DNA from: Saksenaea vasiformis B4078
Taxonomy: Eukaryota; Mucoromycota; Mucoromycetes; Mucorales; Saksenaeaceae
Assembly (NCBI GenBank): GCA_000697055.1
Contig: JNDT01002387.1
Location: forward strand, 1-18,490
Reading direction: 5' to 3'
DNA length: 18,490 nucleotides
A program made the position numbers and the translations under genes. This document shows positions 8,864 through 17,324 of this stretch, one piece after another (position 1 is the first letter of the stretch; each line of letters opens with the position of its first letter). The notes under the pieces are model-generated. The model saw nothing but the letters and a program-made list of their open reading frames with translations. It made no database searches and had not been told where the DNA came from.

Positions 8864-9066
8864 GAACGAATACGAATGAATATATAGATATTCATATTCA
8901 TTCATCATATAGAAATAAATATTCATATTCATTCGTCAAGTAAGAACAAATATTCGTATTCGTTCATTAAATAGAAATGCATATTCATATTCGTTCGTCA
9001 AGTAAAAGCAAATATTCATATTTGTTCGTCAAATAAAATGAATATTTGAATTCGTTCAATTATTCG
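8864..9066 (+). repeat. 31-bp tandem repeats in the hAT subterminal region
   Basis: Units starting at 8888, 8919, 8950, 8981, 9012 and 9042 follow ATATTCATATTCATTCGTCA with variation; four are 31 bp, one is 30 bp and the last is partial. GAACGAATACGAAT at 8864-8877 is the exact reverse complement of part of unit 3 (8952-8965), so the array also carries an inverted copy beside the terminus. Subterminal motif clusters are transposase-binding sites in Ac-type hAT elements; that role is inferred here. Confidence 0.75.
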
Positions 9067-9092
9067 AGTAGTGCCATTTTTATTATTTGCAT

Positions 9093-9270
9093 GTCATTCG
9101 TTAATGTTGTAATTAACACGATGTCAATTAAGTAAAAAGAGAAGAAAAGAGAAAAGATATGTCCTTCACTAATGTTGTAATTAATGAGGCGTCAGTTAAG
9201 CGTGAGGTTGAGTAAAGAAACGTACGTCGTTTGCAAATGCTGTAATTAACTAAGTGTCCGTTAAACTATT
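9093..9270 (+). repeat. three imperfect copies of a 65-68 bp repeat
   Basis: Copies start at 9093, 9161 and 9226. Each has the pattern GTC-TTCG-TAATG-TGTAATTAA followed by GTC-GTTAA about 10 bases on (for example GTAATTAATGAGGCGTCAGT). They lie between the 31-bp array and the transposase gene, within the hAT element. Confidence 0.65.
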
Positions 9271-9889
9271 GGAGCAGTAAAAAAAAAAAAAGAACTAATT
9301 CAGAAACGTAATCCAAGAGAAAGGTCCAATTGAGACAGTAAACACTTTTATTCTATATATCCAAAAGTTTGGACCAAGCATCTACTAACACACTATACTT
9401 AACTGTTTCGGGTTTCAAACAGTTACGCGAAAACGGCACAAAGAACTTCGCATGTGAAAAGCAACATTCTGAAGGTGTGGATGAGGCGGGAATCACCAAA
9501 TACCTGCGAGCCATTTCTGCCAATTGGGGCCACTGATGACTGTGGTTGGCCCAGTATTCAAGAACGCTAATCGTCTCATCCACAATCGGTTTGGCAACGT
9601 ATTCTGTCAACTCGTCCTGCCACTGCCTGTGTTGGAACAGACTGAAGCCTGGAGTACGCGTGGCCTGAGTGTGACGCGTGCAGCAAAAATCGGCGTTCCA
9701 AGTCTCAGTTACTTGTTGTACTGATTCTGCCACGTAATGTTCCTCTCAACCCTGGTCTTTCCACCACTGAAATTTGGCACAGGGGTCCAGTGTCATTGTT
9801 ATTGCGTACACCGCCTTTCCCATCTTGGAGTAGTATTTCTGTAACTTCTGCTGTGCCAGCTCTGTTGCATTGGACAGGACAGGGAATTC

Positions 9890-9939
9890 CTATAAATTTG
9901 ATAATTAGCCTTTTCCTTGTTTGCACTCAGTTAACTTAC
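9890..9939 (-). other. intron (50 nt) in the hAT transposase gene
   Basis: GTAAGTTAAC..TTTATAG on the minus strand. Removing it joins GMGR to EFPVLSNATELAQQKLQKYY in frame, restoring the expected hAT text, while the unspliced reading is not protein-like. Confidence 0.75.
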
Positions 9940-10376
9940 TCTACCCATACCATGATGGTAATCTTCCAGATGGTCGATCAACACGTTGTATCCAAGTATC
10001 ATATTTGACAAAGATGGGTACGTCTCCATGCAATGTATTTGTGTAAGCTCGAAAAAAGGTTGCAGGACGGTATTAACTTCTTGAAGGACGTTCCACTCCT
10101 GTTCATTCAAGGTGTACGCTTCCAATCTCAATATTCCACTGCACGCCATGTTGTATGCCCTGGACATCTCTAGCCCTCGTTCAATCATTGCGTAAGTAGA
10201 GTTCCACCAGGTTCAGATGTCAAGAAGAAGCATCTTCAGTGAAGTACCACTTTCACCAACCTCCAAGGTAGAGCTTGCATTGCTGACGGCCCTGCAACAT
10301 TCCCTGTAGTGATCAAGACGCGAGGGAGATGAATGGATCTTGTTTACGCCTTTATGAAAACGACGCAGAATTGTAC

Positions 10377-10438
10377 CTTTTGATAAAAAAGATAAGTACA
10401 ACTGACTGGAACGATTGAAACAAAAACAAGATACTTAC
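10377..10438 (-). other. probable intron (62 nt) in the hAT transposase gene
   Basis: A strong donor GTAAGTATC follows DTAERDHPG; the acceptor chosen (ATCAAAAG) restores frame to GTILRRFHKGVNKI but is not pyrimidine-rich, so the 3' end is less sure. Confidence 0.5.
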
Positions 10439-11260
10439 CAGGATGGTCTCTTTCTGCAGTGTCAGTGGTATCTTCATTCTCATTCAATTCTTATAATTCG
10501 TTTTCAGGAGCTGCAGCATTTAGGCCATTCACAATGATTGTCTGGACAGAGAGATTCATTACATGAGAATGCAGGAGATGTGGTTACAATCAGCATTGAA
10601 CACAGCAGGCGAAACCTCCATCTCAATGATATGGGACATGGCAAGCATACTGCTGGCATTATCCATAGTGATAAAAAAGCGCGTTTTATCAAGACCCATA
10701 GCCCTGAGGAGACCAACAAAAGTAGATGCCATGTTTTCTGTGCTATGAGGACTGGAAAGCAGCTCGAATCCAATGGTTACAGACTTCTGCTTCCAGTTAT
10801 TATTGATCCAATGTGCAGTGATGCCCAAGTATGCATCTCGCCACTCACTGGTCCAGGCATCAAGTGTATATGAGAGGAACAGTTGCTGCTGAAGAAGAAG
10901 ACTGATCTGCTCGTAGTACAATTCGTAGGCTGCTTCAAGGTCTCAGCAAATAGTTCTTGCACTTGGAAGTAACAGCTGTTGATCGCTCGGTGCCACTCAG
11001 GCAAGATGGACGAGCTTCTGGAGGTGCAGATTCTCAACAGCAGTAAATGGCAAGGCAGACGACACCACATAATCAAGCAATACTTTATGGAACGTTTCCT
11101 CTGTAAATGGTATATTGAGAACTGATGAATGAGTAATGAATGCATCAATCATCCCTTTTTGCCCAGTATGGAGGCTCGCCTTTACTGTCTTCTCATTGAT
11201 ACCATGCGCCATTTTCAAGTGATGTATAATATTGCTTGTTGTAGAGCTGACTCTCTTGTA

Positions 11261-11475
11261 CAGTGACTCAAAATTGCCCAAGTGTTTTGAAATTTTTGAC
11301 ATTTACTTAAATTGCGCAACATTTTCCTGATTAAACTCTTGTAAAACCTATATCATTCGATAGAGCTATTAATCAGCTTTCTGACAATATATAATATATG
11401 CCATTTCAATCAATATGTCTAAAGTTATAAGTAAACAAAGACTCATTTTTTTAAATTACTGATTTTTTTACTGTA
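11261..11475 (+). repeat. dispersed repeat, copy B (least decayed)
   Basis: This copy starts where the BED exon of hAT copy 2 ends and aligns with copy A from AGTGACTCAAAA onward. It includes TAGAGCTATTAATCAGCTTT and the core TAAAGTTATAAGTAAACAAA. It is richer in G and C than copy A. No coding capacity is visible; it could be one end of a larger non-coding element. Confidence 0.7.
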
Positions 11476-12572
11476 ATATCAAGATAACAAATACATTACT
11501 GTAGCGCTTATTACTCAACTCCAGCTACCTAAGTTTGTACTAGAAATAGTTCCTACCAACCTTCAAAATATTTTGGCTCTAGATCTCTCATTCATTCTAA
11601 TTACATGAATGTCATTTAGAGCTGATTGCAATGATGCTGCAGATTACTACCACTCTTACCTGGACTAACAGTTATACATATGCAGTGGTCATATTCCGTA
11701 TATTTTCATATTCCTTATATTCAGAATAACCAGTTTGTTGCAAAAAACAGGAGATCAAGATGTATCTGTAGTCGTAATTACGAATGCAATGCTGATGTAA
11801 AATGAGCACAATTAGCAAAATCAGACTGTACATCATGGAAGACGTTCGCGTAAGACACCAAAGTATACCTTTATATTGGTACTGCATATGCCCGTGTATG
11901 TTTAAAAAACTAGTTTTCGTAAGGCAACATTGCGAATGAAATATTGAAATGAAGATTTGCATAAACTGGTCAACGAGGTGGGTTGCATAATCGTTATTCA
12001 GATCGTCGTTGACTTCATATACTGGCTACAGCTTTTGTGTACTGGTATTTCACAAGTTAGGTAGTGAAACGAAAAAAGAAGTATTGCGAAAGGAAATATC
12101 AAACTGGTTCTGCTGTTGATGAAAGTTGATTGCTGCAATGACACACTGCATCTTAATGCCAAGATTAAGGGGGATCATGAGCGTCATTATCAAAAAGTTC
12201 TGTTGGTACTGGAAAGAGTGGCAATTTTTCCTTGTGTTTCCAGTGCTTACGCGGCAGTGACGTGTACTTTTGGGATCTTTTTTTCGCTTCGAAAACAAAC
12301 AATTTTCATGAAAAATTCATGCTGACGGAGCTTTTTTTACTCTTTTTCAAACTCTCATTCTGCCATTGATCCCTTCATCTTGCATTTCAACCACTTCTGT
12401 AGCAAAAAGACAAGTACTTCAGTGTCAAGATAACTGCTGGCTGTCCTTTTTTCCCTTAGTTCATTTTTTATTGTTTCTATTTTTTTCTTCTTTTCCTTAT
12501 GCATCTAATCTCTACAATGCGAATTACTTTAGTAATTGTCACATTACAGGACGCAATGGTAGGTAATTGACT
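11476..12572. other. 1.1 kb without a recognisable gene
   Basis: Several frames of 60-96 codons occur but none has a recognisable domain, and they overlap each other. Minus-strand text around 11700-12010 (VNDDLNNDYATHLVDQFM and IKVYFGVLRERLP in different frames) could be a decayed transposase, but I cannot name it. A T/C-rich tract runs at 12440-12500, and a small palindrome AATTACT-TT-AGTAATT lies at about 12521-12536. No RNA gene was seen. Confidence 0.4.
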
Positions 12573-13663
12573 ACATGACTTTATTAAAACTTAGTATAGC
12601 TGCCTTTTGCTTTGTATACTGCTTTGACTCTTCTTGGCATAGAATCAATATATTTTACAACGAGTTTTGGATCAATATGATACCATTCCTGTGATACACG
12701 TTCCCACAGTTCATCAACGTTGTGAGGTGGTATAGAATAATTCCTGCGGATATGTTGTTTGAGCAATGCCCACATATGTTCAATTGGATTCAGGTCTGGA
12801 GAGTATGACGGCCAATCAAGCACACGTACTCTGTTATCACAGAACCACTTTTTAGCACGTTTGGATGTATGTTTAGGGTCATTATCTTGTTGAAAAATAA
12901 TGTCCCTTTTGTTCATGTTGTAGGCTCGCAGTGTCTTGAGAAAATCTTCACTGAGGATCTTGCAATACAACTCAGCATCCAGGCCACCATCGATCCTTGT
13001 AATATATCCAATATCACTTGCTGTAATGCAACTCCACAACATGAGGCTGCCACTGCCACCTTTGTATACTGGAACGACATTGTGATCCTGAAGTGCTCTT
13101 CCTTTTTTGACCCAGGTCCAGTCTAAACCATCAGATCCAAGGCGAACGACTTTTGTCTCATCACTAAAACAACGTTACGCCATTGTTCTTCTGTCCAATT
13201 AAGGTATGTGCGTGCAAACAGGTAACGTTTGGTTTTACATTGAGCAACTTGGAGAGGCAATGCTTTGGGCTTTGGGCGTGCATTAAATCCACGCTTCTTG
13301 AGAAGGTTACGAATGGTCTGTACAGAGACAGTTTTTCCTTCATTGGCGAGATGATTGGTGACATCTGTTGCATTTCGATATGTCCCATTGCTAATGTGGC
13401 GCGCAATTACTCTGCAATCAGCTTCACTGAATGCTGATGGGCGGCCTGCATGCTTTTTCTTGGGTTGGTTTTTCATTGTTTTCTGGTAATTGTAGACTGT
13501 TCCTTTACTTATACCAAGTCATTCTGCGATTTTATGTGTAGAAAGGCCTTGCAAAGTAAGGGTGAAAATACTGTTTTTAGTTTCTTCTGAAATGGCAATC
13601 ATTGCAATGGCGAAATGCAGAATCAGTAAAAAGAATAAAAAATAAGCAGAAATAAAAAAGTCT
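12573..13663 (-). mobile_element. Tc1/mariner (IS630-Tc1) DNA transposon
   Basis: The element is defined by its transposase. Ends are approximate: TACATGACTTTATT at 12573 and, read from the other side, TATAAGACTTTTTTATT ending near 13663 resemble each other only loosely and both start at a TA, the target used by this superfamily. The right end abuts repeat copy C. Confidence 0.5.
12584..13602 (-). pseudogene. Tc1/mariner DD34E transposase, one TGA and one frameshift
   Basis: The best start is the ATG at 13602-13600. A first HTH (LTLQGLSTHKIAE, then LGISKGTVYNYQ) is followed by an AT-hook-like RPSAF linker and a second HTH (TVSVQTIRNLLKKRGF), the paired DNA-binding domains of Tc1 proteins. 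The catalytic triad is the Asp of FSDETKVV, the Asp of FQQDNDPKHTSK and the Glu of SPDLNPIEHMW; the last two are separated by 34 residues, which gives DD34E. Length (about 340 codons) is normal. Two lesions are seen: TGA at 13519-13521 in the first HTH, where an Arg CGA is likely, and loss of one base near 13163-13171 just at FSDE. The C-terminus SYTKF ends with TAA before AATAAAG. The copy is inactive but otherwise complete, so it is fairly young. Confidence 0.9.
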
Positions 13664-13671
13664 TATACTTA

Positions 13672-13735
13672 TATTATGAGCTGTGCAACAGAAATGCTAA
13701 AAAGGTTAATTGACAGACATGTATATTACTTTATT
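13672..13735 (-). repeat. dispersed repeat, copy C, left part
   Basis: Read on the minus strand, AAGTAATATACATG.. through TTTTTAGCATTTCTGTTG and AGCTCATAAT aligns with copy A bases 5190-5245. The copy continues at 16997 on the far side of the MULE, in the opposite orientation to A and B. Confidence 0.65.
13727..13735 (+). repeat. 9-bp target site duplication, left (TACTTTATT)
   Basis: TACTTTATT directly precedes the left terminus of the MULE and recurs directly after its right terminus at 16997-17005. Nine bases is the usual duplication for Mutator-like elements. Confidence 0.9.
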
Positions 13736-13757
13736 GGGAATTGCTATGGACAAAAAC
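13736..13757 (+). repeat. MULE left terminal inverted repeat
   Basis: 22 bp identical to the complement of 16975-16996. Right after it, GGACAAAAACCTTT (13748-13761, overlapping the end) is repeated at 13769-13782, 21 bp away. Confidence 0.9.
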
Positions 13758-15279
13758 CTTTCCCTTAGGGACAAAAACCTTTTTCAAATACCGACAGGTT
13801 CCTTTGTCATTGTACTATCATCACGATTACCACTTTTGTCATAGAGTTTTTGCCCATACAAAATAACCTTAAGCCACAAACTGTACCTGTTGCAATCACC
13901 ACATTGTTAACATGAAATCACTTCTCAACAAAGTTTTTGAAACGCATCATGATGTGCTTAATGCTGCACAAGCCTTAGCTCGTGAGCATGGATTCACAGT
14001 TACTACTGCCTCCAGCACTCCTGGTCACCACATTTATTTGAAGTGTATCCATGGAGGCGCGTATCAGAATATGAGGAAACTGACAGACGAAAAGCACCAG
14101 AGGCAAAACAATACAAATCGTAAAGGCTGTCCCTGGAAGATGTACACATCAGCTGACAAGAAAGAGAACAGCAAATTCATCATGAGAAATGTTGCGGATA
14201 TGGAGGATCACAGCCATGATCTTGCTACAGATCCTAGCATATATCACCAGCATTGCAAACCAGACATCAACACGGAATTGCAAGTTCAATCAATGACATG
14301 ACACAGAGTGAAGCCTTCCCAGATATATGAGGAAGTCAGACGTGATGATAGAAAGCCTCTGTTGAAAATGAAGGACATTTATAACTTCCGTGGAAAACTA
14401 TTTAAGGTATCCAAGAGAAGTCATATATCAGACCTTCTGGATTTCTTGCAAGATTGCAACTACAATGTTCACTACAATTTGGACGAGGCCCAAGAGCTGA
14501 AGTCCCTTTTTATTTTTCATCCCAAAGTGCAAAAGGATGCAATTCATTTTTCAGAAGTTGTGATCATTGATGCAACCTACAAAACCAATGTACACAAGAT
14601 GCCTTTGGTGAATATAATTGGGATAAGCAACTTGGGTAGCTCGCATCTGTGCAGTTTCCTTATAGCACAGACCCTTATGACAGATGAGAAGGCCATTTCT
14701 TATACATGGATGGCCGAGCAACTGCGTTCAGAGATCTGGGCAAGTACAATGCCTGGTCTTTTCATGACAGATGACAATAGTTCCTTGACATCTGCATTAA
14801 GGGACATTTTTCCAGAAAGCAGGCAGCTTTGCTGTGCCTGGCACATAGAAAAGAACTTTGTTAAGCATGCTCACGGCCTTTTTGAGAAAGACAGTGAAGA
14901 GGAGAAGGCGTTCTTAAGCTCAGTCAAGGGTATTATATGGAGAAGAGATGAAAAATGTTTCTCTAGCACTATAGATGACTTTCACAAAGTTATCAAAGGT
15001 ATGTCAAAAGAAAAAGAACTTAGCAATTATCTTCAAAAGTATGTGATGCAATGGACGAAAGCATTACATAAAAAGAACATGTTTAATGCTTCGCTATCAT
15101 GTAGGCTATTAAAATGTAAGGAAAAATGGGCTGGACCATACACTGAAAAGCTCATGCATCTGGGAGCGCATACAACGCAGCGTGTAGAGGGAGTTCATCG
15201 TGCACTCAAGCATGCTTTAGAATCTCCAGGAAGTCTTCTAAAACAGTTTAATTCGCTTGACATTTGACTTTGGAAAAAA

Positions 15280-15325
15280 GTATTTAGTGTAGAAATCCAA
15301 CATATGTCTAATACTCAAGTTGTAG
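15280..15325 (+). other. intron 1 (46 nt) of the MULE gene
   Basis: GTATTTAG..TTGTAG with TCTAATAC as a branch-point candidate. Phase 0. It joins LWKK to DEQQLHELNEES and removes both the frame change and the stops in this stretch. Confidence 0.7.
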
Positions 15326-15611
15326 GATGAGCAGCAACTCCACGAATTAAATGAAGAATCATCCAAGACACCAATCCTTCCATTTAGCCATAAGAATCGC
15401 CTACGCTTTTTGCTGCATCGAGTTAGCCACTTTGCAATCAACATGATCAAAAATGAGTTAAACATAGCAGAGAAGTGCAAAACTCAACCGCGCAATGACT
15501 GCAGTTGCCCAACCAAAATCAACTATCAGCTACCTTGCAGACACGTAATTCCACTCAATGAGCCCATTGGTATTGATTCTATTGGTGAGAGATGGCATTT
15601 ATATCCTCAAA

Positions 15612-15688
15612 GTAAGTTTAACATTACTGATTGAGTTCTGGAATCAAATTTGTTTCTTACGCTGTGAAATTATTTGTCATTCATACAG
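15612..15688 (+). other. intron 2 (77 nt) of the MULE gene
   Basis: GTAAGTTT..CATACAG. Phase 1. It joins WHLYPQ to TYYNQIEREPE through one Lys codon and restores the reading frame. Confidence 0.8.
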
Positions 15689-16064
15689 AAACGTACTACA
15701 ATCAAATTGAGCGTGAGCCAGAGGCACCGATTGCCAAGACTGTTGAAGAGTGCTGTACAGAGGCAATTTACCTCTTAGAGACGCGCTTGAAGGAGGCAGA
15801 AAATGATCAACAGAGACTTAATCTTCTTGCTCAAATAGAGCCTATACTGAAGAAGAACGAAGAAACAGCTGAAAAGGATATTAAGCTTCCTTCAAAGGTT
15901 GTAACAAAAGGGCGACCAAAAAACGCAATTGGCAGTCAATTACCTTCAGGATTTGAACTTGCCGAGTTTGAGTCAAAGAAAAAGGATGCTGGTAATCTGG
16001 TGTTGGCATTACTAAAGAAACGGGAAGCACCTAGTGAAACGTTTGATATATCTTCTGTGAAGAG

Positions 16065-16112
16065 GTACTTATGATAGATTTATGCTACCAGTACCTAACG
16101 ATAATATATTAG
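16065..16112 (+). other. intron 3 (48 nt) joining transposase and OTU parts
   Basis: GTACTTAT..ATATTAG with a canonical CTAAC branch point (16094-16098) 13 bases before the acceptor AG. Splicing joins SSVKR to QRVDMELEVEDT in frame and removes the TGA TAG that would otherwise end the transposase. Confidence 0.7.
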
Positions 16113-16974
16113 ACAACGCGTAGATATGGAACTTGAAGTTGAAGACACAATAGTCGAATTACACTTTGATGTCAATGAAGCTATCCCCTGGGACAACTAT
16201 ATCAATACGATAGACGTTCGCGGTGATGGTTACTGTGGATTTTGTGTTCTCGCATTGCTACTAAAAGGCGATGAGAATGAATTCCCAGCCATCAAAAAGG
16301 AAATGCTCAAAGAATTTGACAGCAACATCGAGATCCATAGAAACTGTTTTAGCTATCCTGTTGATGAGCTGTGAAAAATAGTTTCTTACGGACATAATCT
16401 GGACGCCTCAGAAGTCTATTCAAATCCAGGCTGCCCATACAAATACTGGTTTGATGCTGGTATCTGCGTTCAGTTGGTTTGTGATACATTTGGCGTACCA
16501 ATTGCGGTGTTTTCTGATGCAGGAAATCACACAATAGCAACAGAAGAAGGACTGCAAGAAGCATACATCCATCCTCCGACGTTATATCTTCCATACAAGG
16601 GACCTGCAGACGCAAGAAAACCACCAGTACCATTGGTGATGCACTTCGTCCATGGGAACCATTGGGCTACAGTAGTTATGAAGCGCAGTAGGAAGATGAC
16701 ATGGCCCCCCATACACTACAAGCACAAAGAAGTATGTGCAAGACTTGGATTGGATGACAAAGTCAGGAGCTTCTGGAACCATCACCTTTCCATCTGAAAA
16801 GTTAAAAGAGAAAGCAACAGCAATAATCCAATTCAATTAGACTAGATATGTGTTATTCCTTAGAAATGTCAAATATGACAATATGAAATAAATGTGTTTT
16901 AGACTGCTTTTCAGTAGTCTTGACTTTATCATTGAATGTTTCCAATAAACTAATTTGTACAACCCAAGGATTAA

Positions 16975-16996
16975 GTTTTTGTCCATAGCAATTCCC
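16975..16996 (-). repeat. MULE right terminal inverted repeat
   Basis: Complement of the left terminus, 22 of 22 bases. It is followed at once by the second target duplication. The non-coding stretch 16798-16974 holds the MULE 3' untranslated region, with AATAAA at 16886-16891. Confidence 0.9.
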
Positions 16997-17005
16997 TACT
17001 TTATT
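16997..17005 (+). repeat. 9-bp target site duplication, right (TACTTTATT)
   Basis: Identical to 13727-13735. Confidence 0.9.
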
Positions 17006-17112
17006 TTACTTGTCAAAATCAGCAATTTAAAAAATGAGCCTTTGTTTACTTATAACTTTAGATATATTGACTGGAATGGCATGTATTATATATTGCAGAA
17101 AGCTGATTAATA
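16997..17112 (-). repeat. dispersed repeat, copy C, right part
   Basis: On the minus strand it reads ATTAATCAGCTTTCTGCAAT, the core TAAAGTTATAAGTAAACAAA and TTGACAAGTAAAATAAAGTA, matching copies A and B. Homology stops at about 17112 (ATTAAT), where A and B go on with AGCTCTATT in the complement, so this copy is truncated. Confidence 0.7.
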
Positions 17113-17214
17113 ACATGAACATCTCAAATGCTTTTCTGTTTTGACGTTGAAATTAATTAATCTCTTTCACTAATTACGGCTATTATGGCATTCACTTATG
17201 TTAAATCATTAAAA

Positions 17215-17322
17215 GAAGTTGGTACAATAAAAAAGTCAGTACAATAAGAAGTTGATATTATAAAAAATCGGTACAGTACAAAGTTGGCACAGTACAAAGT
17301 CAGTACAGTACAAAGTCATTTA
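17215..17322 (+). repeat. imperfect 16-bp microrepeat array
   Basis: About six decaying copies of AAAGTCAGTACAGTAC; the last two (AAAGTTGGCACAGTAC and AAAGTCAGTACAGTAC) are the clearest. The array ends where the chromovirus fragment starts. The stretch 17113-17214 holds nothing recognisable. Confidence 0.65.
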
Positions 17323-17324
17323 GG

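Larger units (their letters stand above)
8851..11260 (-). mobile_element. hAT DNA transposon, copy 2 (3' end complete, 5' end missing)
   Basis: The 3' terminus reads TAGGGGTCAGCATGAACG from 8851, the TAGGG-type end usual for hAT elements, and sits exactly where the gypsy RNase H reading is lost. The likely 8-bp target is GTTATCTC (8843-8850). The first 500 bp are subterminal repeats, followed by the transposase gene (9353-11260, minus). At about 11260 the BED exon breaks off and repeat copy B begins, so the 5' terminus and second target duplication are not present. Copy 1 of the same family starts the window. Confidence 0.7.
9353..11260 (-). pseudogene. hAT transposase (copy 2), BED remnant to dimerisation domain
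   Basis: Reading from 11260 down: the end of the BED finger (TTSNIIHHLKMAHGI), then the RNase H-like catalytic core with LSYTLDAWTSEWRDAYLGI (first Asp) and FFITMDNASS (second Asp), VMNLSVQTIIVNGLN, KIHSSPSR, TWWNSTYAMIERG, ETYPSLSNMILGYNVL, and the C-terminal hAT dimerisation domain with VLEYWANHSHQWPQLAEMA and YLVIPASSTPSECCFS. This is the normal order of a complete hAT transposase, which cuts and pastes the element in the nucleus. Two introns are likely (9890-9939, 10377-10438). Lesions: TGA at 10997-10999, 10943-10945, 10213-10215 and 9746-9748, TAA at 10491-10493, and a one-base loss near 10570-10590. The frame ends with TAG before an AATAAA at about 9349-9354. The gene is dead. Confidence 0.85.
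13912..16797 (+). pseudogene. MULE transposase with SWIM finger fused to an OTU cysteine protease domain
   Basis: Start: ATG 13912. An N-terminal FAR1/WRKY-GCM-type zinc domain has C45, GCPW (C73) and HSH (H100, H102). The MULE transposase core has VVIIDATYKTN (D220), LFMTDDNSS (D287), CCAWHIEKNF and QRVEGVHRALK (E426). A SWIM finger follows at 15500-15544 (CSC-x9-CRH). The C-terminal part from about 16126 is OTU-like: DVRGDGYCGFCVLALL with the nucleophile Cys at 16234-16236, and FVHGNHWATVV with the His at 16660-16662; OTU proteases cleave ubiquitin or similar modifiers. Removing introns 15280-15325, 15612-15688 and 16065-16112 leaves one frame of about 904 codons from transposase to OTU end. 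The only lesions are TGA at 14299-14301, 15265-15267 and 16372-16374, all compatible with CGA. If the third intron is kept, the transposase ends at TGA 16072-16074 without the OTU domain. Confidence 0.85.
13736..16996 (+). mobile_element. complete Mutator-like element (MULE), 3261 bp, encoding transposase-OTU
   Basis: Both ends start GGGAATTGCTATGGAC.. and match for 22 bases (13736-13757 and the complement of 16975-16996), with looser similarity for about 12 more. A perfect 9-bp duplication TACTTTATT flanks it. Inside is one split gene (13912-16797). The target is repeat copy C, whose two halves can be joined across the element; repeat copy A shows what the empty site looks like. Perfect ends and duplication indicate a recent insertion relative to the other elements. 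Confidence 0.92.

Noticed and set aside
8888..9270. CRISPR-like array
   Set aside because: The repeats are directly adjacent without unique spacers and lie in a eukaryotic hAT end.
9705..9926. Open frames on the opposite or shifted strands of the transposase genes (for example 9524-9724 +, 10538-10873 +, 12869-13126 +, 16349-16836 -)
   Set aside because: They are shadows of the recognised transposase frames and show no domain of their own.
12225..12260. Second copy of the pogo-like fragment, from about 25 shared bases with 18225-18250
   Set aside because: The similarity (around CACTG-AAACACAAGGAAAA) does not continue on either side or at protein level.
15268..15330. Frameshift in the MULE transposase
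   Set aside because: A 46-nt GT..AG intron with a branch-point candidate restores the frame exactly, so no indel is needed.
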